Positions 43,490 through 52,734 are shown, counted from the first letter of the stretch. The stretch: 64,000 nt of DNA from Alphaproteobacteria bacterium (GCA_004292755.1 RDXE01000043.1:32305-96304), one strand, 5' to 3'. Program-made: numbers and translations. The notes: generated from the sequence alone by a model not told the origin.

Positions 43490-44674
43490 ATGGGCGATCC
43501 GATTGTCATCGTGGGCAGTGCCCGCACGCCGATGGGCGGGTTTCAGGGCGAGCTGAAGGATCTGACGGCTGCCCAGTTGGGGGCCAGTGCAATCCGCGCC
43601 GCGGTGGAGCGGGCAGGGTTGCCTGCCGACGCCGTCGATGAGGCGATCATGGGCTGTGTGCTGCCTGCGGGTCAGGGTCAGGCACCGGCGCGCCAGGCGG
43701 CGCTGGGGGCGGGTTTGCCGCAGGCGGTTGGCTGCACGACCGTCAACAAGATGTGTGGCTCCGGCATGAAGGCGGCGATGCTCGCCCATGACGCCCTGCT
43801 GGCGGGCAGCGCCCGCATCGTCGTGGCGGGTGGGATGGAGAGCATGACCAATGCGCCCTATCTGCTAGATCGGGCGCGCGGTGGCTACCGCATGGGTCAT
43901 GGCCGCGTGCTGGACCATATGTTCCTGGACGGGCTGGAAGATGCCTACGACAAGGGTCGGCTGATGGGCACCTTCGCTGAGGATACCGCCCAGGCCTACC
44001 AATTCACCCGCGAGGCGCAGGATGCCTTCGCGCTTCGCTCGCTCGATCGGGCCAAGCGCGCGGGCGAGGATGGCAGCTTCGCTGGCGAGATCGTGCCGGT
44101 CACTGTCAAGGGCCGCAGCGGGGCCGCGACCATCAGCCTGGATGAGCAGCCGCGCAACGCCCGACCCGAAAAGATTGCGACGCTCAAGCCGGCCTTTCGT
44201 GATGGCGGCACCGTTACGGCTGCCAATGCGTCCTCCATCTCGGATGGAGCAGCTGCGTTGGTGCTGATGCGGCGGTCGGAGGCTGATGCCCGGGGGCTGC
44301 CCGTGCGCGCCATCCTCCACGGTCATGCAACCCACGCCCAGGCCCCTGCCCTGTTCACCACGGCGCCAGTGTTTGCGATCACCAAACTGCTGGAGCGCTT
44401 GGCTTGGCGGGCGGCCGAGGTGGATCTGTTTGAGGTCAATGAAGCCTTTGCCGTGGTGACGATGGTCGCGATGCAAGACCTCGACTTGCCGGCCGACAAG
44501 GTGAACATCCATGGCGGCGCCTGTGCGCTGGGTCATCCGATTGGCGCCTCTGGTGCCCGCATTCTAGTGACGTTGCTGGCGGCGCTGGAACGCTATGACG
44601 TAAAACGCGGCGTCGCTTCCTTATGCATCGGCGGTGGCGAGGCGACGGCCGTCGCGATTGAGCGGGTGACGTGA
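43490..44674 (+). CDS. Acetyl-CoA acetyltransferase (thiolase)
   Basis: A 394-residue thiolase that condenses two acetyl-CoA or cleaves acetoacetyl-CoA. Catalytic residues are the nucleophile Cys in NKMCGSGMKAAM, the His in VNEAFAVV context and HGGACALGHPIGASG, and the Cys in SLCIGGGEA. A GGAGG about eight bases before the ATG at 43490 decides the start over an earlier ATG at 43469. It heads a four-gene operon with two SDRs and a DsbA-type isomerase. Confidence 0.94.
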   Translation: MGDPIVIVGSARTPMGGFQGELKDLTAAQLGASAIRAAVERAGLPADAVDEAIMGCVLPAGQGQAPARQAALGAGLPQAVGCTTVNKMCGSGMKAAMLAHDALLAGSARIVVAGGMESMTNAPYLLDRARGGYRMGHGRVLDHMFLDGLEDAYDKGRLMGTFAEDTAQAYQFTREAQDAFALRSLDRAKRAGEDGSFAGEIVPVTVKGRSGAATISLDEQPRNARPEKIATLKPAFRDGGTVTAANASSISDGAAALVLMRRSEADARGLPVRAILHGHATHAQAPALFTTAPVFAITKLLERLAWRAAEVDLFEVNEAFAVVTMVAMQDLDLPADKVNIHGGACALGHPIGASGARILVTLLAALERYDVKRGVASLCIGGGEATAVAIERVT

Positions 44675-45336
44675 TGCTCAGCGTTGTCGTCGGTGCCTCC
44701 CGCGGCATCGGGTTGGGGTTGGCCCGGCATTTGGCCGACCAGGGCGAGCAGGTGGTGGCGACGGTGCGCGCTCCCACCGGTGCGCTTAGCCACCCTCGGA
44801 TCGAGACCGTGGTGCTGGATGTTCTAGACGATGCCTCGATCGCCCAGTTCGCCGCAGCCATGGCCGGGCGCAGCATCGATCGGCTGATCTTGAACGCGGG
44901 CGTGCTGGGGCCGGAGGAGCCGCAGGCAAGTGCGCCGCTCGCCCAATGGCAGCAGGTGTTGATGACCAACACTGCCGCACCAATCCGGATCGCCAGTCTG
45001 CTGATTGCAGCCGTTGCGCGCTCCCACCGTCGACAGATTGTGATGGTCTCCAGCGATAATGCCTCGCTCAGCCTGTGCGAGGGCGACAAGGTGATCTATC
45101 GCGCCTCCAAGGCTGGGTTGAATTGCGGTATGCGCGCCTTGTCCCTGTCGCCGGAGGCAGCGGGCGTCACGCTGTTTGCCATTCACCCGGGCTGGGTGCA
45201 GACCGACATGGGCGGCCCCCGGGCGCGAATCACCGTGGCGCAATCGGTCAGCGGTATGATGACGGTGCTGGATCGCGAACCAGCCCCTCCCAGCGGCAGT
45301 TATTGGAACTACCTCGGTGAGGCGATGCCCTGGTAG
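44674..45336 (+). CDS. Short-chain dehydrogenase/reductase, first of tandem pair
   Basis: A 220-residue SDR. The cofactor loop is VVVGASRGIGLGLA, NAGV follows, catalytic Ser is in VMVSSDNAS, and the YRASK motif supplies Tyr and Lys. The stop/start overlap with the thiolase is one base. It ends in PW like its neighbour, and both start with near-identical layout, so they arose by duplication. Substrate unknown; a beta-hydroxyacyl or ketone substrate fits the thiolase context. Confidence 0.88.
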   Translation: MLSVVVGASRGIGLGLARHLADQGEQVVATVRAPTGALSHPRIETVVLDVLDDASIAQFAAAMAGRSIDRLILNAGVLGPEEPQASAPLAQWQQVLMTNTAAPIRIASLLIAAVARSHRRQIVMVSSDNASLSLCEGDKVIYRASKAGLNCGMRALSLSPEAAGVTLFAIHPGWVQTDMGGPRARITVAQSVSGMMTVLDREPAPPSGSYWNYLGEAMPW

Positions 45337-45361
45337 CAGGCGCGCTGGAAAAGGAGACGAC

Positions 45362-46024
45362 ATGGCACGGGTGGTGGTGATTGGCGCTTCGCGCGGCATT
45401 GGGCTGGAGTTCGCCCGTGTGCTGCAGGCGCGCGGGGATCAGGTGATTGCAACCTATCGCGACGATGCCGGTGCCGCCCGCCTGCAGAGCGAGGCGCCGC
45501 TGGCGGACCGCCGCGCCCTTGACATCACGGACGCTGAAGCAGCGCTGCGCTTTGCCCAGGCCTTAGGGCCGGTGGACCGGGCCATCATCAACGCCGGTGT
45601 CTATGGACCGCGCAGCTATCGCCTGGCGGAGGTGTCGAGCGCAGAGTGGCTGACCGTGTTGGAGACCAATGTCGTCGGTCCCCTGCGCATGGCGGCTTTG
45701 TTGCAGGCTCAGGTGACGGAGGTGATGGCGCTCCTCTCCTCCCGCATGGGGTCGATTGGACAATCGGGCGGGGGGCAGCCGATTTATCGCAGCTCCAAGG
45801 CCGCACTCAATGCCGGTATGCGCGCGCTCGCGCTGGAGCAAGGCAGCAAGCCGCCGGTGATGCTCACGCTGCATCCCGGTTGGGTGCGCACCGATATGGG
45901 GGGTGCGGGGGCAGATATCGATGTCGCGACGTCCGTTGCTGGCATGGTGCAGGTGATCGATGGTGCAGGGCCTGCCCATCATGGCGGCTTCTTCAATTAC
46001 ACCGGCGAGGTGATCCCATGGTAG
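45362..46024 (+). CDS. Short-chain dehydrogenase/reductase, second of tandem pair
   Basis: A 220-residue SDR with VVVIGASRGIGLEFA, NAGVYGP, ALLSSRMGSIGQ (catalytic Ser), YRSSKAALNAGMRAL and HPGWVRTDMGG. It parallels the preceding gene in length and in the same motif spacings, so they are paralogues. AAGGAGA lies upstream of the ATG at 45362. The next gene starts 7 bases before its stop. Confidence 0.88.
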   Translation: MARVVVIGASRGIGLEFARVLQARGDQVIATYRDDAGAARLQSEAPLADRRALDITDAEAALRFAQALGPVDRAIINAGVYGPRSYRLAEVSSAEWLTVLETNVVGPLRMAALLQAQVTEVMALLSSRMGSIGQSGGGQPIYRSSKAALNAGMRALALEQGSKPPVMLTLHPGWVRTDMGGAGADIDVATSVAGMVQVIDGAGPAHHGGFFNYTGEVIPW

Positions 46025-46626
46025 GCGCTCCGGTAACCTTCTGGTGCGAGTTCTCCTCTCCCTACGGCTATGTCGGGGCGGAGCAGATTGGCGGCATTGC
46101 GGCGCAGGCTGGGCGCCCGCTGGTGTGGCGGCCCTTCCTGTTGGGTGGGGTGTTTAAAGTGACCGGCGCGCGGCCGTTGATCGAGATGGCGGAGCCAAAA
46201 GGCAGCTATTTCCGCCGCGATTTTCTGCGCACGGCAGGGTTTTATGGGTTGTCGATCACCATGCCGCAGCGCTTCCCCTTTGCGGCGATTGCGGCAACCC
46301 GTGCGGCGTACTGGGTGGAAGCGACTGCACCGGAGCGCATGGGCGAGGTGGTCTTGGCGCTCTATCGCGCCTGCTATCGCGACGGTCGGGCGATTGGCGA
46401 AGCCGCGACAGTGCTGGACGTCGTGGCGGAGGCTGGATTTGAACGCGCCGCTGTGGAGGCAGGCATCGCGGAGGCCGCCATCAAACAGCGCGCGATTGCG
46501 GCGGGAGAAGAGGCGTTGGCGGCTGGTGTGTTCGGCTCCCCCTTTGTGACTGTTGATGGGGAGCGGTTCTGGGGGTCGGACCGGTTGGATCAAGTGCGCA
46601 AGTGGCTGGTTGAAGGGCCGTGGTAG
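46018..46626 (+). CDS. 2-hydroxychromene-2-carboxylate isomerase family (DsbA-like)
   Basis: A 202-residue DsbA-fold, GSH-dependent isomerase. The catalytic Ser sits in FSSPYGYVG, in place of the DsbA CxxC, and FLLGGVFKVTGARP and GVFGSPFVTVDGERFWG are family traits. Known members act in naphthalene degradation, but this branch is widespread and the substrate is unsettled. It ends the thiolase-SDR-SDR operon and points at a GST gene. Confidence 0.88.
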   Translation: MVGAPVTFWCEFSSPYGYVGAEQIGGIAAQAGRPLVWRPFLLGGVFKVTGARPLIEMAEPKGSYFRRDFLRTAGFYGLSITMPQRFPFAAIAATRAAYWVEATAPERMGEVVLALYRACYRDGRAIGEAATVLDVVAEAGFERAAVEAGIAEAAIKQRAIAAGEEALAAGVFGSPFVTVDGERFWGSDRLDQVRKWLVEGPW

Positions 46627-46633
46627 GCCCCAG

Positions 46634-47335
46634 CTAGGGAAACGCGGCAACGAGGTCACGGCCAATGTCATCGGCCTGCGCCTCGGCGCCTGCCCGCCAC
46701 TGTGCAACATAGGGGTGGTGCAGGCAGGCCTCGACATAGTCGGCCGTGTCGGCAGCCATTGGCACGGAATAGGTCACGAATCGACTGGCCATCGGAGCGA
46801 ACATCGCGTCGGCGAAGCAGAACTCCGCGCCGAACAGATAGGGTCCGCCAGCGCCCCAGGTCTTGCGGGTCTCGCGCCACACAGCCTCTACCCGTGCGAT
46901 GTCGGCGCGCACGCCGGGGCGGTCCAGCAGCTTGACAGTCGAGGGCAGTCCATCGCGGATCGGCCAACGCTTGATCAGGTTCATCGGCAGGGCTGCCCGG
47001 ACATCGTTGAAATGCGCGTGCATCTCTGCCGAGACCATGCGCGCTGCGGCGCGTGCTAAGCGATCCTGTGGCCAAATCGCACTGTGGGGCGCGAGTTCCC
47101 ACAGATACTCCGCAATCGCGAGCGTGTCGGTGATGCGCACCGCACCATCGATCAACACTGGAATCCGCCCCGTTGGCGAGACTTCGGCTAGTCGCGCCTT
47201 GCTGTCGGGACGCGACAGGAACAGCGTCTCTTCCTCAAACGGCAGCCCGGACAGCATCACCGCCAGCCATCCCCGCATGGTCCAGGTACTGGACCATTTG
47301 CCGCCAATGATCAATCGCAACGGTTTCTGCGCCAT
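46634..47335 (-). CDS. Glutathione S-transferase family protein
   Basis: A 233-residue GST with an N-terminal domain starting LIIGGKWSSTWTMRGWLAVML (Ser candidate), then TGRIPVLIDGAVRITDTLAIAEYL. The C-terminal helical domain has LFGAEFCFADAMFAPMASRF. The layout matches the 40575 gene but with a different N-terminus. It is convergent with the isomerase gene. The ATG at 47335 has no strong RBS. Substrate unknown. Confidence 0.88.
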   Translation of the reverse strand: MAQKPLRLIIGGKWSSTWTMRGWLAVMLSGLPFEEETLFLSRPDSKARLAEVSPTGRIPVLIDGAVRITDTLAIAEYLWELAPHSAIWPQDRLARAAARMVSAEMHAHFNDVRAALPMNLIKRWPIRDGLPSTVKLLDRPGVRADIARVEAVWRETRKTWGAGGPYLFGAEFCFADAMFAPMASRFVTYSVPMAADTADYVEACLHHPYVAQWRAGAEAQADDIGRDLVAAFP

Positions 47336-47410
47336 GGGGTGGAGCTTAGCGCGGGGCCCGCGGTGGTGTCTCACTTGACCGGTGGGGGCAGAGGCGCTGG
47401 AGGAAAGCCT

Positions 47411-47426
47411 TGTGAACCAAATCACA
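47411..47426. promoter_or_regulatory. CRP-like site, perfect TGTGA-N6-TCACA
   Basis: TGTGAACCAAATCACA matches both half-sites of the cAMP-CRP consensus exactly. It lies 40 bp before the start of the 75-aa protein. A -10-like TATAAC follows at 47437-47442, so binding could activate or block the promoter. The window also encodes an adenylate cyclase and a CpdA-like phosphodiesterase, but no crp gene. Confidence 0.6.
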
Positions 47427-47465
47427 CAGCCTTATCTATAACCTAATCAGATTGGGAGAAGCCCC

Positions 47466-47693
47466 ATGATCGTACCGCCCGCACCCAACGCAGCTGTCGT
47501 GGCGCTGGCTGGCTCAGCCGCGCAACAGCGGAATTTGGCGCCGGTGAGGCCAGCACAAGCTGTCACCGCCCGTCCGACCTTGCCGACCCAGAAGGCCGAA
47601 AAGGGCCAGCAAACCCATGCACGCCGTCGTGAAGATCAGGAGATCGACGAAGAGGCGTGGACCCGTGGTCGCAACGCAGATGTGTCTGTCTGA
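47466..47693 (+). CDS. Small unrecognised protein, Ala/Pro-rich then charged
   Basis: A 75-residue protein I do not recognise. Residues 1-40 are rich in Ala, Pro and Val, and residues 40-75 are rich in Lys, Arg, Glu and Asp (KGQQTHARRREDQEIDEEAW). There is no clear signal peptide or membrane segment. A good RBS (GGGAGAAG) sits just before the ATG, and a CRP-like palindrome with a -10-like hexamer lies upstream, which supports it being real. It stands alone between two minus-strand genes. Confidence 0.5.
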   Translation: MIVPPAPNAAVVALAGSAAQQRNLAPVRPAQAVTARPTLPTQKAEKGQQTHARRREDQEIDEEAWTRGRNADVSV

Positions 47694-47721
47694 CTGAGTG
47701 CGGGTGGACCCTCCGGCGAGG

Positions 47722-48786
47722 CTAAAGCTGTTCTGGCGCAACACGGGTGCAGGCTTGGCCCGACCGGGTCAGGCGCTGGCAGGCAGTAGACGCTTGTTCT
47801 TCGGATAATCCGACCAGACGCGCGCGATGCAGATTGCCGGCGGTGGTCTGCACGGGCTGGGTTTGGTGACGCGCCTGCGCCAACTCCGGTGCCAGTCCCG
47901 CGATCTGTACCATTGCGGCCCGTGCTTGATCGGGCGAGCTGAACGCGCCCACCTGCACACCCCAGCTGCCGCGCTGGGCTGCTTGCTGACGAGACTGGGT
48001 TTCCCGCATGGCCACTTGCAATGCCGAGGGTTGTGTCGCCTGCGGCTGGACGGCGGGCGGTGTGGTGCGGGCCTGGGCGACGGTCTGTCGGCTGGTCGCC
48101 ATTGGTCCCGCAGCGGTGACCACGGTTGGGACTTGCTCATTCGGGCGTGCGGCTGCGTACACCGCGCGCGCTCGCGCCTGCGGCGGCGTGGTGATCGGCA
48201 CGCGGGCGGGTGCGACGGCAGCAGTCCGGTTCGGGTGAATACCGTCAATCGCTGGGGCGACCAAGGCGACGTAGGTCACCGTTTCCTCAGACAGCGGGCG
48301 GCCATTGCGCAGATATTCCGTCAGGCGACCGGGCCCGCCATTGTACGCAGCGGCAAATCCAGGTGCACCGAAGCGGTCGTACATCTCGCGGATATAAGCT
48401 GTGCCACCCAGAATGTTGTCTCGGGGGTCGTGCGGATTGTCACCCAGGCCATGCTTGCGCGACAGCTCGCCCCAAGTGATCGGCATGATTTGCATCAGAC
48501 CCATGGCGCCGGATCGGCTGGTGATCGGCTGACCATTCAGGTGGGTCTGACCCGCACTTTCCACTTGAATGATCGCGCGCACCCAGGCCTGCGGCACGTC
48601 AAAGCGGCGCGAGGCCTCAGCAATGTACGGACCCCACGGATCGTGAGGCGGACCTGGCGGCGTGAAGTTCGCCGAGCGATGCGGGCGCGGCTCACTCTGG
48701 CCGCTGGTCCGCTGCGGCTGGGTGCTGCTGCACGCCGCCAGCACCAGAGCTGCTGCTACTGCAGCCACCAGACCCCAACCCCTCAT
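47722..48786 (-). CDS. Lytic transglycosylase lipoprotein with SPOR domain
   Basis: A 354-residue lipoprotein. A signal peptide ends in the lipobox LVLAACSS. The SLT domain has the catalytic Glu in IIQVESAGQ, GAMGLMQIMP and AAYNGGPGR. A Pro/Ala/Thr-rich linker leads to a C-terminal SPOR domain (GVQVGAFSSPDQARAAM) that binds denuded glycan at the septum. This domain pair suggests cell-division-linked peptidoglycan cleavage, as RlpA-like or EtgA-like enzymes. The ATG at 48786 is preferred to a GTG at 48795. Confidence 0.92.
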   Translation of the reverse strand: MRGWGLVAAVAAALVLAACSSTQPQRTSGQSEPRPHRSANFTPPGPPHDPWGPYIAEASRRFDVPQAWVRAIIQVESAGQTHLNGQPITSRSGAMGLMQIMPITWGELSRKHGLGDNPHDPRDNILGGTAYIREMYDRFGAPGFAAAYNGGPGRLTEYLRNGRPLSEETVTYVALVAPAIDGIHPNRTAAVAPARVPITTPPQARARAVYAAARPNEQVPTVVTAAGPMATSRQTVAQARTTPPAVQPQATQPSALQVAMRETQSRQQAAQRGSWGVQVGAFSSPDQARAAMVQIAGLAPELAQARHQTQPVQTTAGNLHRARLVGLSEEQASTACQRLTRSGQACTRVAPEQL

Positions 48787-48992
48787 CGCCACCACCGATT
48801 CACAAATCTTTCCTGAGAGTTATTAGGTGATCCTTCAGCAAATTGTCAAGATTCTGTGCCAAGCCTCGATGCTGGGTCCCGAGTGGTTTGCGGTTGGCGG
48901 CCAGGGCTGCTAGACACGAGGACGCGCCGGTGCGGCGCACGGATCACGGGCGACAGGGCGGAACAAGCCCAGTCCACAGAGGGGGGTGTCGG

Positions 48993-49841
48993 ATGCGGTT
49001 GTTGCGCTATGGACCAATCGGGGCCGAACGCCCCGGCCTGTTGGATGCAACCGGCACCATCCGCGATTTGGGGGCAGTGATCCCTGATATTGGCCCGGCG
49101 ACCTTGGGTGACGAAACGCTGGCGCATCTGCGCAGCCTAGACCCTGCCAGCCTACCCATCGTGGATGGCACGCCGCGCCTCGGTGCGTGCGTTGGTCATG
49201 TGAGCAAGTTCCTGTGCGTCGGCTTGAACTATTCCGACCATGCAGCAGAAACCGGCGCGCAGGTGCCGTCGGAGCCGATTTTGTTCTTCAAGGCACCGTC
49301 AGCCATCTGCGGTCCCAACGATCCCGTGGAAATCCCCCGCGGATCGGTGAAAACCGATTGGGAGGTGGAGTTGGGCGTCGTGATCGGCACCCGTGCCAAG
49401 TATGTTAGCGAGGCCGACGCCCTCGCCCATGTTGCCGGGTACTGCGTGGTCAATGATGTCTCGGAGCGCGACTTCCAGATGCACCGTCAGGGGCAATGGA
49501 TGAAGGGCAAATCGCACGATGGCTTTGGCCCGATCGGCCCATGGCTGGTAACCCGCGACGAGGTGCCCGACCCCCAAAACCTCTCGATGTTTCTGGAGGT
49601 TGACGGTCATCGCTATCAGTCCGGGTCGACGCGCACCATGGTGTATGGCGTGGCGCACTTGGTCAGCTACATCAGCCAGTTCATGACCCTGCTTCCTGGC
49701 GACATCATCTCCACTGGTACCCCACCGGGTGTTGGCTTGGGTCAGAAGCCACCTGTGTTCCTGCGCGCCGGTCAGACCATTCGCCTTGGCATTGACGGGT
49801 TGGGCGAGCAACTGCAGCAGACCATAGACGCGACCGAATAG
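48993..49841 (+). CDS. Fumarylacetoacetate hydrolase family protein
   Basis: A 282-residue enzyme of the FAH superfamily. Metal-binding carboxylates are in VELGVVIG (ExE region), and DVSERDFQ, KSHDGFGPIGPWLV and STGTPPGVGLG are signature stretches. Members hydrolyse or decarboxylate beta-keto or dioxo acids, as in 2-keto-4-pentenoate or ureidoglycolate use; the substrate is not specified. GAGGGGGG precedes the ATG at 48993. Confidence 0.9.
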   Translation: MRLLRYGPIGAERPGLLDATGTIRDLGAVIPDIGPATLGDETLAHLRSLDPASLPIVDGTPRLGACVGHVSKFLCVGLNYSDHAAETGAQVPSEPILFFKAPSAICGPNDPVEIPRGSVKTDWEVELGVVIGTRAKYVSEADALAHVAGYCVVNDVSERDFQMHRQGQWMKGKSHDGFGPIGPWLVTRDEVPDPQNLSMFLEVDGHRYQSGSTRTMVYGVAHLVSYISQFMTLLPGDIISTGTPPGVGLGQKPPVFLRAGQTIRLGIDGLGEQLQQTIDATE

Positions 49842-49881
49842 GGGGGCGGCCTTAGCTGCACCCCGTCGAATCGAGCATGCA

Positions 49882-51459
49882 ATGCATCGTGATGCCTGGA
49901 CCAGCCTGGAAGCGGAGGTGGCAACCTTACCCCTTGAGGTTCGGGTCGAGCGACTCCGCCACTTCCTTAACGCCAACCGGACCCATGTTGAGGCGAGGTT
50001 ATCGCTGGCTCTGACCCTGTGGGCCTCTCTTCAGTCAGAGGATGCTCTGATCCAGGTGAAACAGGTTCTGGATCAAGAGCCTGGGCACGCAGTGGCCCGC
50101 GGCATCTACTTCATGATGCTAGAGCTATCGGGTGCTTGGGAGGAGTTGCTGGTTGAGGCGGAGTGTGCGGCCGCGATCGACCCGTTGGATCAGCAGGCCA
50201 ACTCCTCTCGCACGTTCGCCTTGATTGAGACCAGTCGATTTGCCGAAGCCTGTGTGGAGCGGGAGGCCTTTGCCGACCACCTGTTGCAGGCAACCGATCA
50301 ACCGCGGACCAAGCTGACCCGCCTGCTCAGCGCCGACCGCCTGGAGGAGGCCCGGGCGCTGATTGCCGCAACACCAGACGCGCCGTCGCTGTTTGGCACG
50401 CTGGATTTCGATCGCTTTGCAGCAGCTGGCAAACTGAAACCTGGCACGCCGCAGCCGCAAGCCGTAGACACCCCTCGTCGTCTGGTGCTGGCGCTCACCG
50501 TGCGTGATGAGTTGGAGTTGATCGCGACCAATCTCGCTTGGCATTTCGCCCAAGGTGTCGATGCCGTGATCGTGACCGACAATGGGTCGGTTGACGGCAC
50601 GCGGGAGCTACTGGCGGAGATATCAAGCAAAGCACCCGTCTTTGTATTGGATGAGCCCACGCAAGACATGGATCAGGCGCGGTGGTCCACCCGCATGGTC
50701 TGGCTTGCGCGTGAGGCACTGGGTGCCGACTGGGTGATACTAGCCGATGCCGATGAGTTCTGGGCGCCCCATGCTGGAACTCTGGCAGCCGTGATTGAGG
50801 AGGCAACCCGCGGCGTCTTCGCCCAGGCGACGACCCTGCACTTGTCGTCTCAATTGCTGCTGATGGATCTGGAGGCTGGCAAAGCTGGCCAGCCGACACT
50901 GCCCAACGCGACGCGCCGCTTTCAGCGGCCGCTGCCACGGTTGGACTATGCACCGTCTGGTTGGGACACCAGCATGGCGCCATGGATGGTGCAGTTTGAC
51001 AAGGTGTGGGTGCGCGCAGGGTGCTGGCCGCTGGTTGCCCATGGCAATCACGCGGCGTACACCGCCAACCCCTTGGTGGTACCGGTGACGGGTGCCATCG
51101 GACTGCACGCCTCGGTGCGGAGCTTTGAGTTGTTCGAGCGCAAACTGATCCGCTTCGCGGAAGGCTTCGCCCGCAACACGGCACCGAATGACCGGACCAA
51201 TGGTGCCATCTGGGTCCAGGGGCTGCCCGAGTGGCGCATTCGCGGCACGATCCCGCAGCTTTATGCGCGCTCGGTGTTTGGTCACCCCTTCCATCACTGG
51301 GCGGAAGCCGAGGGTCGCATTGTGCCGGAGCACCGTGTGGCAACCCTTGCGGCCAACCTGCCGCCCTGGCCCGGCGCGGGGTTGACGGCGGCCGAGCACG
51401 CTCGAATTGCCGCCAGCCTGGCCGATCTTGCGGACCGCCTGCCCCGCTTCCTGGCGTGA
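49882..51459 (+). CDS. Glycosyltransferase family 2-like protein with TPR-like N-terminus
   Basis: A 525-residue protein. Residues 1-190 are helical repeats (LSLALTLWASLQSEDALIQVKQVL and similar), consistent with TPR. A GT2-like domain follows with VLALTVRDELELIATNLAWH, the nucleotide/metal motif IVTDNGSVDGT and the catalytic DADEFW. C-terminal text (RFAEGFARNTAP) is unassigned. It may act on surface glycans or protein substrates. No glycan cluster surrounds it. Confidence 0.8.
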   Translation: MHRDAWTSLEAEVATLPLEVRVERLRHFLNANRTHVEARLSLALTLWASLQSEDALIQVKQVLDQEPGHAVARGIYFMMLELSGAWEELLVEAECAAAIDPLDQQANSSRTFALIETSRFAEACVEREAFADHLLQATDQPRTKLTRLLSADRLEEARALIAATPDAPSLFGTLDFDRFAAAGKLKPGTPQPQAVDTPRRLVLALTVRDELELIATNLAWHFAQGVDAVIVTDNGSVDGTRELLAEISSKAPVFVLDEPTQDMDQARWSTRMVWLAREALGADWVILADADEFWAPHAGTLAAVIEEATRGVFAQATTLHLSSQLLLMDLEAGKAGQPTLPNATRRFQRPLPRLDYAPSGWDTSMAPWMVQFDKVWVRAGCWPLVAHGNHAAYTANPLVVPVTGAIGLHASVRSFELFERKLIRFAEGFARNTAPNDRTNGAIWVQGLPEWRIRGTIPQLYARSVFGHPFHHWAEAEGRIVPEHRVATLAANLPPWPGAGLTAAEHARIAASLADLADRLPRFLA

Positions 51460-51487
51460 GGGAGATCGCCGCGAACGCCGATCTCCC
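51460..51487. terminator. Hairpin after glycosyltransferase gene
   Basis: GGGAGATCG pairs with CGATCTCCC across a 10-base loop, starting at the stop codon of the glycosyltransferase. No U tract follows. It lies between two convergent genes. Confidence 0.5.
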
Positions 51488-51513
51488 GCCCCCGCGGGAT
51501 AACAGCCGCGAGG

Positions 51514-52215
51514 TTACGCGACGGTCTTGGCGGTTTGTCCGAACAGCACCTTCTTGGCATCGTCCGTCATCGGCGTGCCGACGGTCGGATTGACCTCGCC
51601 CGCGCGGGCATAGGCCTGAATGGTTGCCGGCCGCGCGGCAATGGCGTGGAACCAGCGCTTCAGATGGGGGAAGTCCTCCAACGACTGGCCTTGCCGCTCG
51701 TAGGGGACGATCCAGGGATAGCAGGCCATGTCCGCGATGGAGTAGCTGCCGACAATGAACTCACGCTCAGCCAGCTGCTTGTTCAGTACGCCATACAGCC
51801 GGTTGGTTTCTTTGACATAGCGGTCGATCGCGTAGGGGATTTTCTCCGGCGCGTACTGCGAGAAGTGATGGTTCTGCCCGGCCATCGGACCAAGGCCACC
51901 CATCTGCCAGAACAGCCATTGCAGGGCATCAGCGCGACCGCGCAGGTCCTGTGGCAGGAACTGCCCGGTCTTCTCCGCGAGATACAGCAGGATGGCACCC
52001 GATTCGAACAGCGAGACGGGTTGGCCGCCATCAACGGGGGCCGTGTCAACAATCGCCGGAATGCGGTTGTTCGGCGCAATTTTTAAGAACTCCGGCTGGA
52101 ACTGCTCGCCTTTGCCGATGTTGATACCGTGGAGGGTGTAGGGCAGGCCCATCTCCTCCAACGCCATGGTGACCTTGTGGCCGTTGGGGGTGGTCCAGTA
52201 GTACAGCTCGATCAT
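51514..52215 (-). CDS. Glutathione S-transferase, YghU/YfcG-type
   Basis: A 233-residue GST of the disulfide-reductase group. The N-terminus MIELYYWTTPNGHKVTMALEE and the KIAPNNRIPAIVD segment are typical of YfcG/YghU, with the active-site Asn/Thr in TTPNG. LFESGAILLYLAEKTG and GSYSIADMACYPWI confirm the fold. It is the third GST in the window and the only one with this N-terminus. Start at 52215; the upstream in-frame stretch is a shadow. Confidence 0.92.
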   Translation of the reverse strand: MIELYYWTTPNGHKVTMALEEMGLPYTLHGINIGKGEQFQPEFLKIAPNNRIPAIVDTAPVDGGQPVSLFESGAILLYLAEKTGQFLPQDLRGRADALQWLFWQMGGLGPMAGQNHHFSQYAPEKIPYAIDRYVKETNRLYGVLNKQLAEREFIVGSYSIADMACYPWIVPYERQGQSLEDFPHLKRWFHAIAARPATIQAYARAGEVNPTVGTPMTDDAKKVLFGQTAKTVA

Positions 52216-52320
52216 GATCGATGCTCCGAGAGGGATGCTTCGGGTTCGCACAATGGCGTCCGAAGGTTGCCGCATCCAAGGGGGGACCCTGTGCAGCGCA
52301 CGCAGGGCTGGCCTTCGCCG

Positions 52321-52719
52321 ATGCCGAGTCTCGTGATCGCCTACCGCACCACGCGCTATCGCGTCTGGATCGGCGGCCAGCCCTACGACCTTCGCTGCGA
52401 GCAGCGTCACCCGGCGGTGTCGGCCTGGCTGCGCGCCAATCACCACACCAGCCTTACCTGCATCACAGCTTGGAATCCTGGTAGCCGTCTGCAGTCGAGG
52501 CGGCGCAACCAGCGCGCAGCTGCTCGGCTCACCTGGCAGACGCGCAGCCACCCGCGTCTGCCCCACCTGGGCTTGGCTCAGCGCGGTTCTTGGCAGGAGG
52601 AAGGCTGGGCACTGCTGTCACTCACCCGCCACCAGGCCCTCGCCCTCGCCCGTCGGTTCCATCAGCGCGCCGTTCTCTGGATGGTCGTCGGCGGTGTCGC
52701 ACGGATTGTGGGGCGATGA
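52321..52719 (+). CDS. DUF3293 family protein
   Basis: A 132-residue protein of unknown function that fits DUF3293: IAYRTTRYRVWIG start, the family ITAWNPGSRLQSRRRNQ, and the HQALALARRFHQRAVLW end. No catalytic role is established for this family. The ATG at 52321 has no clear RBS. It lies between the divergent YfcG-type GST gene and the convergent orphan protein gene. Confidence 0.75.
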   Translation: MPSLVIAYRTTRYRVWIGGQPYDLRCEQRHPAVSAWLRANHHTSLTCITAWNPGSRLQSRRRNQRAAARLTWQTRSHPRLPHLGLAQRGSWQEEGWALLSLTRHQALALARRFHQRAVLWMVVGGVARIVGR

Positions 52720-52734
52720 CGGCGGCACCAAACG

